DNA from: Alphaproteobacteria bacterium
GTDB taxonomy: Bacteria > Pseudomonadota > Alphaproteobacteria > Geminicoccales > Geminicoccaceae
DNA: 64,000 bases
Reading direction: 5' to 3'
Assembly (NCBI GenBank): GCA_026982705.1
Contig: JALSGP010000006.1
Span: 37,349-101,348 of the forward strand
Part shown: positions 38,217 to 46,194 of the stretch, piece by piece
Layout of the letters: the number at the start of each line of letters is the position of its first letter
Position numbering within the stretch: position 1 is the stretch's first letter
Made by a program: the position numbers and the translations under genes
Notes under the pieces: model-generated
The model's input: the letters and a program-made list of their open reading frames with translations, nothing else
Databases searched by the model: none
Told to the model about the DNA's origin: nothing

Positions 38217-38231
38217 CCAACGAACCGTTAA
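38217..38231 (-). promoter_or_regulatory. CtrA-like box upstream of fliX
   Basis: On the minus strand the sequence reads TTAA-N7-TTGG, against the CtrA consensus TTAA-N7-TTAA. The surrounding 20 bp match the site before fliW at 16 of 20 positions (shared CGTTAAC and GTTCGT). It lies 44-58 bp upstream of the fliX ATG. Confidence 0.5.
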
Positions 38232-38322
38232 CGGGACCGCCGTCGGGCAGATCGTGCCGGGTGGGGGCGGAAGCTGCCGCCCGCGGTGGCCGGCACACCG
38301 AGAGACGACCGTGCCCGACGGA

Positions 38323-38338
38323 TGGCACGCGGCTTGCG
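38323..38338 (+). promoter_or_regulatory. Sigma-54 promoter of the flgI operon
   Basis: TGGCACG-N4-TTGCG matches TGGCACG-N4-TTGCW at every position except the last. The start would lie near 38349, 24 bp before the flgI ATG. Class II/III flagellar operons in Caulobacter-like bacteria use sigma-54 with FlbD. Confidence 0.8.
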
Positions 38339-38372
38339 TGGGAACGGGCGGATCGATCGGGTGCGAGAGCCC

Positions 38373-39476
38373 ATGCGCAGGATCCTGAAGGCCGCATCCG
38401 TCCTCGTCGTGCTCGCCCTCGCGGCGCCCGCCGGGGCCGGCTCCCGCCTCAAGGACATCGCCGACTTCGAGGGTGTGCGCGAGAATCCTCTCGTGGGCTA
38501 CGGCCTCGTGGTGGGACTGCAGGGCACCGGCGATTCACTGCGCAACGCCGTCTTCACCCGCGAGAGCCTGGTCTCCATGCTGGAGCGGCTCGGGGTCTCC
38601 ACGCGGGGGACCAGGCTCAACACCCGCAACGTGGCGGCGGTGATGGTCACCGCCTCGCTGCCGCCCTTCGCCCGCCGCGGCAGCCGCATCGACGTCACCG
38701 TGAGCGCCCTCGGGGATGCCAAGTCGCTGCAGGGCGGCCTGCTGGTGGTGACGCCGCTGCTGGGAGCCGACGGCGAGGTCTACGCCGTCGCCCAGGGCAC
38801 GGTGCAGGTGGGCGGCTTCCAGGCCGAGGGCGAGGCCGCCAGCATCACCAAGGGAGTGCCGACGGTGGGGCGCATCCCCGCCGGCGCCATCGTCGAGCGG
38901 GAGGTGCCCTTCGCCCTCGACGATCTCGACCGCATCCGCATCGCCCTGCGCAATCCCGACTTCACCACCGCCCGCCGGGTGGCGGAGGCCATCGATCGCC
39001 ACCTGGGCCTGCGCGCCGCCCGGGTCCTGGATCCGGCCACCGTGGAGCTGCGGGTGCCCGAGGCCTACCGGGGGCGCAATGCCGTGCTGCTGGCCGAGCT
39101 CGAGCAGCTCACCGTCGAGCCCGACCAGCCCGCCCGCATCGTCATCGACGAGAGCACCGGGACCATCGTCATCGGCGAGAAGGTGCGGATCAGCCGGGTG
39201 GCGGTGGCCCAGGGCAATCTCACCGTGCGGGTGCGCGAGGCGCCGCAGGTGAGTCAGCCGCCGGCACTCTCCGGCGGTACCACGGCGGTGGTGCCGCGGA
39301 CCGAGGTGCGGGCCGAGGAGCCGGCGCCCAAGCTCGCCGTGCTGGACACCGGGACCACCCTCGAGGAGCTGGTGGATGGCCTCAACGCCCTGGGCGTCGG
39401 TCCCCGCGACATGATCGCCATCATCCAGGCGATCCGCGCGGCCGGCGCGCTCCAGGCCGACATCGAGGTGATGTGA
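38373..39476 (+). CDS. flgI: Flagellar basal-body P-ring protein FlgI
   Basis: FlgI builds the P ring around the flagellar rod in the periplasm. The 367 residues start with a signal peptide (ILKAASVLVVLALAAPAGA). Conserved segments include RLKDIADFEGVRENPLVGYG, LVVGLQGTGDS, NVAAVMVTASLPPFARRGSRID and IDESTGTIVIGEKVRIS. ATG 38373 lies 24 bp from the predicted transcription start. The stop overlaps flgJ (TGATG). Confidence 0.96.
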   Translation: MRRILKAASVLVVLALAAPAGAGSRLKDIADFEGVRENPLVGYGLVVGLQGTGDSLRNAVFTRESLVSMLERLGVSTRGTRLNTRNVAAVMVTASLPPFARRGSRIDVTVSALGDAKSLQGGLLVVTPLLGADGEVYAVAQGTVQVGGFQAEGEAASITKGVPTVGRIPAGAIVEREVPFALDDLDRIRIALRNPDFTTARRVAEAIDRHLGLRAARVLDPATVELRVPEAYRGRNAVLLAELEQLTVEPDQPARIVIDESTGTIVIGEKVRISRVAVAQGNLTVRVREAPQVSQPPALSGGTTAVVPRTEVRAEEPAPKLAVLDTGTTLEELVDGLNALGVGPRDMIAIIQAIRAAGALQADIEVM

Positions 39477-39778
39477 TGACGGACACCATCCCGCCGATTC
39501 CGTCCCACCCCGCGGTCGCCGGCACGGCGCGCGCCGACGCCGAGCGGGCGCGCCTGGAAGGGGCCGCCCGCGAGTTCGAGGGGATGTTCCTCGCGGTGAT
39601 GTTCCGGAGTGCCCTCGGCGGGTCGGAGCGGAAGGATCCCCTCGGTCCGGGCGGTGGCGGCGGGCCATGGCGGGACATGCTGTGGGACGCCTACGGCCGG
39701 GCGGTGGCCCGCGCCGGCGGCATCGGCCTCGCCGATGCGGTCCTGCGCCAACTGATCCGGGCTTCGGAGACGCGCTGA
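39476..39778 (+). CDS. flgJ: Rod-binding protein, FlgJ N-terminal domain only
   Basis: The 100 residues carry the rod-binding FlgJ domain (AAREFEGMFLAVMFRSAL; GGIGLADAVLRQLIRA) without the peptidoglycan-hydrolase half found in enterobacterial FlgJ. That single-domain form is usual in alphaproteobacteria. It should help rod assembly, and a separate lytic enzyme must open the wall. It is coupled to flgI (TGATG) and to the next gene (TGATG). Confidence 0.88.
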   Translation: MTDTIPPIPSHPAVAGTARADAERARLEGAAREFEGMFLAVMFRSALGGSERKDPLGPGGGGGPWRDMLWDAYGRAVARAGGIGLADAVLRQLIRASETR

Positions 39779-40194
39779 TGCCCCCCCTCGAACGAGCCAG
39801 CATCCTCCTCGGTCTCGTGCGCGAGCTCGTCGCCGTGCTGGAGAAGGAGAATGCGCTCCTGCGCCGGATGGACGTGGAGGGGCTGGCGGAGCTGCAGGAA
39901 GAGAAGTGCGCCCTCGTGGACGCCTACGAGGCGGAGCTGGACCATCTGCGTCGGACCCCCGAGCTGGTGGCGGCCCTCGACCCCGCCCAGCGGGAGGCGC
40001 TGATGGAGGCCATCCGCGAGCTGCGGCGGGTGATGCGGGTCAATCTCAACGCGCTGGCGGCCGCCAAGGAGGTGGCGGAGCGGGCCGCCTCCCACATCGC
40101 CGCGAGCCTCGCCCGCACCGTCGCCAGCACCCGCCCGCTGCCGCCCGGCACCACCGGCGAGGTGGTGCCGCTCTCCCTCGACCGCTGCGTGTGA
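39778..40194 (+). CDS. FlgN-like flagellar chaperone, coiled coil
   Basis: The 138 residues are almost all helical: an N-terminal LLGLVRELVAVLEKENALLRR and ALVDAYEAELDHLRR, then ELRRVMRVNLNALAAAKEVAE. This matches FlgN-type chaperones for the hook-filament junction proteins FlgK and FlgL, which follow immediately. Sequence conservation in this family is low, so the call rests on position, size and helix pattern. The start overlaps the flgJ stop. Confidence 0.75.
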   Translation: MPPLERASILLGLVRELVAVLEKENALLRRMDVEGLAELQEEKCALVDAYEAELDHLRRTPELVAALDPAQREALMEAIRELRRVMRVNLNALAAAKEVAERAASHIAASLARTVASTRPLPPGTTGEVVPLSLDRCV

Positions 40195-40204
40195 GGAGGA
40201 AATC

Positions 40205-42016
40205 GTGTCGCTCACCACCGTGCTCGACGCCGCGGTCTCCGGCCTCCGGGTCGCCCGCAAGGGTCTCGAAGTCACCGCCGACAATGTCGCCAATGTGGAG
40301 ACCGAGGGCTACGCCCGCCGCCGGGTGGTGCAGTCGCACGTGGTGCTGGAGGGCGAGGGACGCGGGGCCCGGGTGGAGGCGGTGCGCCGTTCCGTCGACC
40401 TCTTCGTGCGGCGGGAACTGCGGGGGGCCCGCGCCCTCCTCGAGGGGGACCGCGCCCTCGCCGATCTGGTGGAACGGGCCCAGCGGGCCGGCTTCGGCAC
40501 CCTCGACGGCGGCGGCCTCGAAGAGCTGCTGGTGGCCCTGGGCGAGAAGCTGCAGACGCTGGCATCCGCGCCCTCGCGTCCGGTGGCCCGCACCGCACTC
40601 CTGGGTGCGCTGGAGGACGTGACGGTGGCCTTCAACCGGGCCGCCCGGGATCTCCAGGCCCTGCGGGCGGAAGCGGACCGCCGCATCGGCATGGAGGTGG
40701 AACGGATCAATACCCTGCTGCGGGAGCTCCATCAGGTGGAGACGGAGGTGGCGCGGCTCGGGCCGACGCCGGCGCTCCTCGACCAGCGCGGCCGGCTGCT
40801 GGACGAGCTCGCGAGCCGTCTTCCCATCTCCACCGTCGAGCACGAGAACGGTTCCATTTCCGTCTACGTGCGGGGAGGCCCGGCGCTGCTGGAATACGGC
40901 GCGCGCGTGCTGGTCTACCGGCCGGCAACGCTGGTGCGGGCGGACACCGCCTTCGGCGCCATCGAGGTCTACGACGCCGACGACGTCGATCCGGACACCG
41001 GCCAACCGAAGCCCGCGGCGACGGGCGAGGTGCTGGTGGGGGCCGGTCCGGACCCGGATCCCACGGTGGAGGGGGGCAGGCTCGGCGGGCTGCTGGCCGC
41101 CCGCGACCGGGAACTGGTGCGTCTCGCGGAGCAGCTGGACGAACTCGCCGAGGCCCTGCGCTTCGCCGTCAATGCCGCCCACAACGCCAGTGTGGCGGTG
41201 CCGCCGCCGATCCGGCTCGCCGGCACCCGTACCGACGCGGCCACCGCCTGGAACGGGGCGACCCGCAGCGGCATCGCCCATGTGGCGGTGGTGGACCGGG
41301 CGAGCGGGGCGGTGGTGCGCACGGTGGCGGTGGACGTGAGCGCGGACTTCGCCACCATGCGGGGGGCGCTCGCGAGCGGCCTCGCCGGCCTTGCGGCGGT
41401 CGACGTCGATGCCGAGGGACGACTCGCCCTCACCGCCGCCACCGGCTACGGGCTCGCGGTGGCGGAGGGCGACGCCGCGCTCGTGGAGACCGATGCGGCC
41501 GGCCGCACCCGCACCTTCGGCTTCGCCCATTTCCTCGGTCTGAACGATCTGCTGGTGGCGGAACAGGGCGCGCTGGATCTGGCGGTGCGGGACGAGATCG
41601 CGGCCGATCCGGCCCGCCTCGCCACCGCCCGGCTCGACGTCGATCCCGCGGGCCCCACCGCCACCATGCCCGGGATCGGGGACGGCCGCGGTGCGGCGGC
41701 CCTCGCCCGGGCCCTCGACCGCGCCGTTCCGGTGGCGGCCCGCGGCGGTCAGCCGGCCCGCGAGGTCTCGGTCGGCGGCTATCTGCGGGATCTGATCGCG
41801 GTGGAGGCGGATCGCCTCGCCCGCCTGCGGGACGGGATCGCGGGGCGCGAGGCGGTGGTCCGCGATCTCGAGACCCGCCGTTCGGCGGCGGAGGGGGTGG
41901 ATCTCGACGAGGAGCTCTCGCGTCTCCTGGTCTATCAGCGCGCCTACAGCGCCTCGGCCCGCATCGTGGCGGTCACCCGCGAGCTGTTCGAGGAACTGCT
42001 GGCGACGGTGCGCTAG
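40205..42016 (+). CDS. flgK: Flagellar hook-associated protein 1 FlgK
   Basis: FlgK forms the first junction layer between hook and filament. The 603 residues open with the rod/hook/FlgK N-terminal signature (LDAAVSGLRVARKGLEV, TADNVANVETEGYARRR) and end with LDEELSRLLVYQRAYSASAR, the matching C-terminal coiled segment. The middle domain is variable. GTG 40205 has GGAGGA upstream. It is 10 bp after the FlgN-like gene and 11 bp before flgL. Confidence 0.95.
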   Translation: MSLTTVLDAAVSGLRVARKGLEVTADNVANVETEGYARRRVVQSHVVLEGEGRGARVEAVRRSVDLFVRRELRGARALLEGDRALADLVERAQRAGFGTLDGGGLEELLVALGEKLQTLASAPSRPVARTALLGALEDVTVAFNRAARDLQALRAEADRRIGMEVERINTLLRELHQVETEVARLGPTPALLDQRGRLLDELASRLPISTVEHENGSISVYVRGGPALLEYGARVLVYRPATLVRADTAFGAIEVYDADDVDPDTGQPKPAATGEVLVGAGPDPDPTVEGGRLGGLLAARDRELVRLAEQLDELAEALRFAVNAAHNASVAVPPPIRLAGTRTDAATAWNGATRSGIAHVAVVDRASGAVVRTVAVDVSADFATMRGALASGLAGLAAVDVDAEGRLALTAATGYGLAVAEGDAALVETDAAGRTRTFGFAHFLGLNDLLVAEQGALDLAVRDEIAADPARLATARLDVDPAGPTATMPGIGDGRGAAALARALDRAVPVAARGGQPAREVSVGGYLRDLIAVEADRLARLRDGIAGREAVVRDLETRRSAAEGVDLDEELSRLLVYQRAYSASARIVAVTRELFEELLATVR

Positions 42017-42027
42017 GAGGAGCGGTC

Positions 42028-42924
42028 ATGACCACCCGCATTGGCGATGCCACCCACTTTCGCCATCTCCAGGCCATGATGGCCGAGGTGCGCGGGCGCA
42101 TCGAGCGGGCCCAGGCACAGGTCGCCTCGGGTCGGCGGGGCGAGGCCTTCGTGGAGGTCGCCGACCGCGCCGACGTGCTGGTGGAGGTCCGGCGTGCCGG
42201 CACGCTGCTGGCCTCGCGCCTCGAAGACAACCGTGATGTCCTCGCCCGCATGCGGGTGGCGGACGGGGCCCTCGCCGACATCACGGACCTCGCCGTCCGC
42301 GCGCGCGAACTGCTGGTGCGCCGCCTGGGCGACACCAATCGCGACATGCCGCTGGAGACGGAGCTGCGCTCCATCCTCGAGCGGGTGGCGGCACGGCTCA
42401 ACGTCCGCTACGGTGACCGCCATCTCTTCGCGGGAAGCCTCGGGGATCGTCCACCCGTCGCCATCCCCGAACCGCCGCCGACGGTGACGGATCCGACACT
42501 CTATTACCGGGGCGACTCCCTGGCCCCGGAAATCCCGGTGGACGAGGAGGTGCTGCTCAGGATCGCCCCCACCGCCGGCGACGAACCCTTCGCCCGGCTG
42601 GTGGCGGCGCTCGGGCGTGCCATCGAGGCCCATGCGGCCGGCGACCGCAGTGGGCTCGAGACCGCCCTCGACCAGCTGGATCTGGCGGTGGACGGTCTCG
42701 CCGAGCTCAGGGGTGCCCATGGTGCTCGCATGGCCCGGCTGGAGGCGCTGATCGACCGTCAGGAGGGAGCGCGCAGCTATCTGGACGAGGTCCGCAGCCG
42801 CCTTGAGGCGGTGGACCTGCCGGAGACCATGGCGCGCCTCGCCCGGGACCGGGCCACGCTCGAGGCCTCCTACATGCTCACCGCCCGTCTCGCCCAGCTG
42901 TCGCTGCTCGATTTCCTGCGGTGA
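42028..42924 (+). CDS. flgL: Flagellar hook-associated protein 3 FlgL
   Basis: FlgL is the second junction protein, of flagellin type. In the 298 residues the N-terminal helix (RIERAQAQVASGRRGEAFVEV) and the C-terminal helix (LARDRATLEASYMLTARLAQLSLLDFLR) are the conserved flagellin ends. The centre has YGDRHLFAGSLGDRPPV. It is the last gene of the flgI-J-N-K-L run. GGAGGAG precedes the ATG. Confidence 0.93.
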   Translation: MTTRIGDATHFRHLQAMMAEVRGRIERAQAQVASGRRGEAFVEVADRADVLVEVRRAGTLLASRLEDNRDVLARMRVADGALADITDLAVRARELLVRRLGDTNRDMPLETELRSILERVAARLNVRYGDRHLFAGSLGDRPPVAIPEPPPTVTDPTLYYRGDSLAPEIPVDEEVLLRIAPTAGDEPFARLVAALGRAIEAHAAGDRSGLETALDQLDLAVDGLAELRGAHGARMARLEALIDRQEGARSYLDEVRSRLEAVDLPETMARLARDRATLEASYMLTARLAQLSLLDFLR

Positions 42925-42938
42925 TGTCCTGGGTCGCG

Positions 42939-42953
42939 TTAACCGTTCGTCAG
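42939..42953 (+). promoter_or_regulatory. CtrA-like box upstream of fliW
   Basis: TTAA-N7-TCAG in the context GCGTTAACCGTTCGTC, 54-68 bp before the fliW start. It is the closest relative in this window of the box before fliX. It may mark a separate fliW promoter. Confidence 0.45.
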
Positions 42954-43006
42954 GAAAAGGGAGTCATCCTCGACCCGCAGATCGAGGAGCAGCCGGGAGA
43001 TCCGCC

Positions 43007-43459
43007 ATGGATGCCGCCGAATCCGCCACCTCGCCGCCCGTGTCACCGCCGGCGGACGATGCCGAAGCCGTCGCGTTCCCGAGCGGCCTGCCCGGCTTTC
43101 CCGGTGCTCGCCGTTTCCTGCTGCGGTCGCTCGCCACGGCCGATGGCGCGTTCGCCGAACTGGTGAGTCTGGAGGATCCGGGTCTGCGACTGCCGCTGGT
43201 GTGTCGTCCGGCGGACGGGGAGATCCCCGCCGAGGACGATCTGGACGAGGCCTGCCGCGCCCTGGGCTTCGACCGCGAGCGGGTGCGGGTCTATTTCGTG
43301 GTGACATTGGAGCCGGAAGCGGCGCGGGCGTGGGTCAATCTGCGGGCGCCGGTGCTGGTGGATCCCGCGGCCGGTCGCGGCGCCCAGGTGGTGCTGGCGG
43401 ATCCCCGCTATCCGCTGCGCTTTCCTCTCCCCTCGCGAGGCCGCCGTCCGGCCGCCTGA
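43007..43459 (+). CDS. fliW: Flagellar assembly factor FliW
   Basis: FliW binds flagellin and antagonises the translational repressor CsrA. The 150 residues show FPSGLPGFPGARRFLLR, SLEDPGLRLPLVCRP, VYFVVTLEPE and WVNLRAPVLVDPAAGRGAQVVL, the FliW core. ATG 43007 has GGGAG upstream; an ATG 4 bp later is out of frame. No csrA or flagellin gene is next to it in this window. Confidence 0.9.
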   Translation: MDAAESATSPPVSPPADDAEAVAFPSGLPGFPGARRFLLRSLATADGAFAELVSLEDPGLRLPLVCRPADGEIPAEDDLDEACRALGFDRERVRVYFVVTLEPEAARAWVNLRAPVLVDPAAGRGAQVVLADPRYPLRFPLPSRGRRPAA

Positions 43460-43803
43460 CGTCCGCGGATTCGGCCGGATCCGCCGTTCCGTGCGGCGGC
43501 ATGATCGCGGACCGCGGACTGCGGGGCGGAGTGGCGCTCCCGCGGTCGCCGGGCCAGCGAAACATGCTCGCTCTCGGTCTCGGCGAGGCGAGCCGCCCGG
43601 CCGGTGGGCGGCCGATGCCACCGTCGACGGACCGGGGACCGTCCGCCCGCCTGCGGCCGGGCGCGGCGGATGCAGCCGGCGGGCGCACCCTCGCCGGGGG
43701 TCCCGATCCCGGTGGGGGCCGCCCGGGCCGGACCGCGTCGCGACGGATGGAGATGGGGCGGTGCCGCGTGGGCGGGTGGTCCCGGTCGCTCCGGCCGATC
43801 CGC
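43460..43803. other. Convergent gap between fliW and the RTX protease
   Basis: No gene is seen in 344 bp. CCGCCG-N7-CGGCGG (43481-43499), 22 bp after the fliW stop, is a possible terminator. Several more GC-rich palindromes follow. Confidence 0.45.
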
Positions 43804-45930
43804 TCACCAGATCGCCGCGGGCGGGAGCGGATGGAGGAGCTCGGCCGCGAGGCCGGCGGTCGGAAGGACGGCGGGGACCGCGAGGGTGGTGCCGTCGCCG
43901 AAGACGATCTCCTCCACACCGCGCACCAATAGCCGGCCGTCGTCACCGTCCGTCGGGTCGAGATCGACGAGGCGCAAGCGGCCCGCTCGCCCGTGCACGG
44001 CATAGCCGCCGGCGCCGCCCGCGAGCTCCAGCACGTCGTGGCCGGGTCCGCCGTCGACGAGGCCACCGCCGTTGCCGGGCCGCAGCCGGTCGTCGCCGGG
44101 ACCGCCTCGCAGCACGTCGCGCCCCGGACCGCCGTCCAGCACGTCGTCGCCCTCGCCGCCGTCGAGGCGATCGCGACCGGGGCCGCCGACGAGGACGTCG
44201 TCGCCGGGCCCACCCGCGAGCCGGTCGCGGCCCGCACCCCCGTCCAGCAGATCCGCGCCCTCGCCGCCGTCGAGGCGGTCGGGACCGTCCCCGCCCGCGA
44301 GCTCGTCGTCGCCGACTCCGCCGGTGAGTCGGTCGCGATCGTCGTCGCCGTGAAGGACATCGCGCCCGGCACCGCCGTCGAGACGGTCGCGGCCGGGGCC
44401 GCCGGCGAGGACGTCGGCGCCGGGCCCGCCCGCGAGCCGGTCGTCACCCGCGCCTCCGTCCAGCACGTCGTCGCCGTCGCCGCCGTCGAGACGGTCGTGG
44501 CCGGCGCCACCCGCGAGCCGGTCGTCGCCGCCCCCGCCGGCCAGCCGGTCGTGGCCTCCGCCTCCATCCACCTCGTCGGCGCCCGCCCCGCCGCGCCAGC
44601 GATCGGCGCCGGGGCCGAGACGGACCGGGCCGTCGTCCCCGTCTTCGGCGGAGCCGCCGCGGGCGAGGCTCCGACCGAGGACGAGCGCGGTCCCGCCATC
44701 CTCCGGGATCCGCTGCCAGTCCCCGTGGGCGGAGGCCGGCAGGCGCACCACCGCGCGCCCACTCCCGGCCTCCAGCACCAGTCGGAGGCCGTCTCCCCCG
44801 GTGACGGTGTGCAGCGACAGCATCGACGGTGAGACCTCCCACACGAGGATGCGGTCGCCCGGGGCGAAGTCCTCGATGCGGTCCCCGTCGAGCTCGGCGA
44901 GGGTCCCGGCGAAACGGTCGCCGCCGGCACCCCCCACCAGCCGGTCGCGCCCCGGACCGCCCACCAGCAGATCGTCGCCGTCGCCGCCCTCGAGGAGATC
45001 GCGGCCGGCTCCCCCCTCGAGACGGTTGGCGCGGGCGTTGCCGATCAGATGGTCGTCGCCGCGGCCGCCGACGGCGTGCTCGATCCAGGTGTCGTAGGCG
45101 AGGGCGAGATTGCCGCGGGCCGGCGCATCCGGCCGATCGTCCCCCCACGGGCCGACGTCGGAGGCATGGCCCGGGCGCAGGTCGATCCGCACCGGCCGCG
45201 TCAGCGCGCCGGCATCCAGCACGTCCTCGCCGCCGGTGTCGCGGATGGTGGCGAGGAAGGGCCGGTCGCCGCGGAGGACGTAGCGATCGTCGCCGGTCCG
45301 ACGGCCGGGACCGGGGCCGTAGAGGGCCTGCAGGGCGGCGATGTCGTAGGGCATGAGGGTGCGGGGTGCCACCGGATACCAGCCGTGATCGGCATCGAGG
45401 CCGGTGCCGGGATGGTCCCGGTAGCTCATCACCGTGGTGCCGGCGTGATCCTCCGCCGCCGGGAGACGGTGGCGGCCCTCGTGGGGGTGGGCGAGGCCGA
45501 CGGCGTGCCCGATCTCGTGGAGCAGCACCTGGAAGCCCACCGAGCCCGGACGCAGGTCGCGGAGCGGCGCGATGTCGTTGAGGGCGATCTCGCCCACCGG
45601 CGGGGTCCAGGCGGAGCCGGCATAGAAATCGTTCACGAAATCGGCGAAGAAGACGCGGATGTCGGCACCGGACGAACCGGCCCCGCGCCAGGGGACGAAA
45701 TCGATCCCGGCCACCTCTTCGAAGCGGGCCAGGGCCTCCTCGAAGGCGGCCCGCTCTCCGGCATCCAGCGGACGGGGATCCTCGAGGGTCCGGCCGAGAT
45801 CGCGCGGGGGCCGGTCGCCGGGCTCCCAGAAGGCATAGGTGACGTGAGTGACCCCGCCGCGGCCGGGCCAGCGGGTGCCGCTGTCGAGGGCGGCGATGGC
45901 GCGCTCGGGGGCCGTGGCGGGCGCGGACAT
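43804..45930 (-). CDS. Serralysin-like RTX metalloprotease (M10 family)
   Basis: A predicted secreted zinc protease of 708 residues. The catalytic site HEIGHAVGLAHPHE (His138, Glu139, His142, His148) is the HExxHxxGxxH metzincin motif, and TVMSYRDH supplies the Met-turn. A long RTX region follows, with nonapeptide repeats of the GGxGxDxLx type in two blocks (about 290-340 and 420-650) that bind calcium. There is no signal peptide, as expected for type I secretion via a C-terminal signal. No T1SS genes or inhibitor are nearby. ATG 45930 is chosen; GTG 45951 is possible. A CtrA-like box and a candidate sRNA lie upstream. Confidence 0.87.
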   Translation of the reverse strand: MSAPATAPERAIAALDSGTRWPGRGGVTHVTYAFWEPGDRPPRDLGRTLEDPRPLDAGERAAFEEALARFEEVAGIDFVPWRGAGSSGADIRVFFADFVNDFYAGSAWTPPVGEIALNDIAPLRDLRPGSVGFQVLLHEIGHAVGLAHPHEGRHRLPAAEDHAGTTVMSYRDHPGTGLDADHGWYPVAPRTLMPYDIAALQALYGPGPGRRTGDDRYVLRGDRPFLATIRDTGGEDVLDAGALTRPVRIDLRPGHASDVGPWGDDRPDAPARGNLALAYDTWIEHAVGGRGDDHLIGNARANRLEGGAGRDLLEGGDGDDLLVGGPGRDRLVGGAGGDRFAGTLAELDGDRIEDFAPGDRILVWEVSPSMLSLHTVTGGDGLRLVLEAGSGRAVVRLPASAHGDWQRIPEDGGTALVLGRSLARGGSAEDGDDGPVRLGPGADRWRGGAGADEVDGGGGHDRLAGGGGDDRLAGGAGHDRLDGGDGDDVLDGGAGDDRLAGGPGADVLAGGPGRDRLDGGAGRDVLHGDDDRDRLTGGVGDDELAGGDGPDRLDGGEGADLLDGGAGRDRLAGGPGDDVLVGGPGRDRLDGGEGDDVLDGGPGRDVLRGGPGDDRLRPGNGGGLVDGGPGHDVLELAGGAGGYAVHGRAGRLRLVDLDPTDGDDGRLLVRGVEEIVFGDGTTLAVPAVLPTAGLAAELLHPLPPAAIW

Positions 45931-45979
45931 GGGCGATCCCCGTGGTTCCACCGTCCCCCACGAGCCTGCCCGCGCCCGG

Positions 45980-45994
45980 TTGACATCCGGTTAA
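45980..45994 (-). promoter_or_regulatory. CtrA-like box upstream of the RTX protease
   Basis: Read on the minus strand this is TTAA-N7-TCAA, seven of eight positions of the CtrA consensus TTAA-N7-TTAA. It lies 50-64 bp before the ATG at 45930, a suitable place for a promoter element. Confidence 0.5.
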
Positions 45995-46023
45995 GGTCGC
46001 CGTCCCGACATGGCCGCTTCGCC

Positions 46024-46059
46024 AAAAAAATGCTCCGAAGATCGGACGATCTCCGGAGC
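46024..46059 (-). terminator. Rho-independent terminator (minus strand)
   Basis: Twelve-base arms at 46032-46043 and 46048-46059 pair at 11 of 12 positions around a GGAC loop. On the minus strand the stem is followed by one A and then seven T residues. This is the clearest intrinsic terminator in the window. It faces away from any nearby coding stop. Confidence 0.85.
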
Positions 46060-46152
46060 CAGTTCGCGATCCCCGGAGGGGATCGACGGTTCAGGGGAGG
46101 CTTTCCGGGAAACTCGCGAATCGACCCGAAGCCGCGGGGGCCCGGGTCGCGC
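46024..46152 (-). ncRNA. Candidate small RNA (or leader attenuator) upstream of RTX protease
   Basis: A promoter-like element ends near 46159 and an intrinsic terminator lies at 46024-46059, giving an RNA of about 130 nt with no ORF. Besides the terminator it can fold two further stems: a 7-bp stem CGACCCG/CGGGTCG (46122-46128 with 46143-46149) and an 8-bp stem CGATCCCC/GGGGATCG with a 3-nt loop (46067-46085). Unpaired CCTCCCC and TCC loops on the RNA could pair with Shine-Dalgarno sequences, as in some alphaproteobacterial sRNAs. Because the protease gene begins 94 bp further on, a terminator-containing leader is the alternative. Confidence 0.6.
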
Positions 46153-46158
46153 GGACCG

Positions 46159-46194
46159 GATATGGGGCGAGCCACGTATGAGTCAACCCTCATA
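46159..46194 (-). promoter_or_regulatory. Promoter with overlapping palindromic operator for the candidate sRNA
   Basis: On the minus strand TTGACT (46181-46186) and CATATC (46159-46164) are 16 bp apart. A perfect inverted repeat TATGAG-N6-CTCATA (46177-46194) covers the -35, so a repressor bound there would block polymerase. This is the AT-richest spot of the 1.1-kb gap. Confidence 0.5.

Noticed and set aside
43900..45050. Regular short-period repeats taken at first for a repeat array
   Set aside because: The period is 27 bp and in frame. It encodes the 9-residue RTX calcium repeats of the protease; the same holds at 57.85-59.05 kb.
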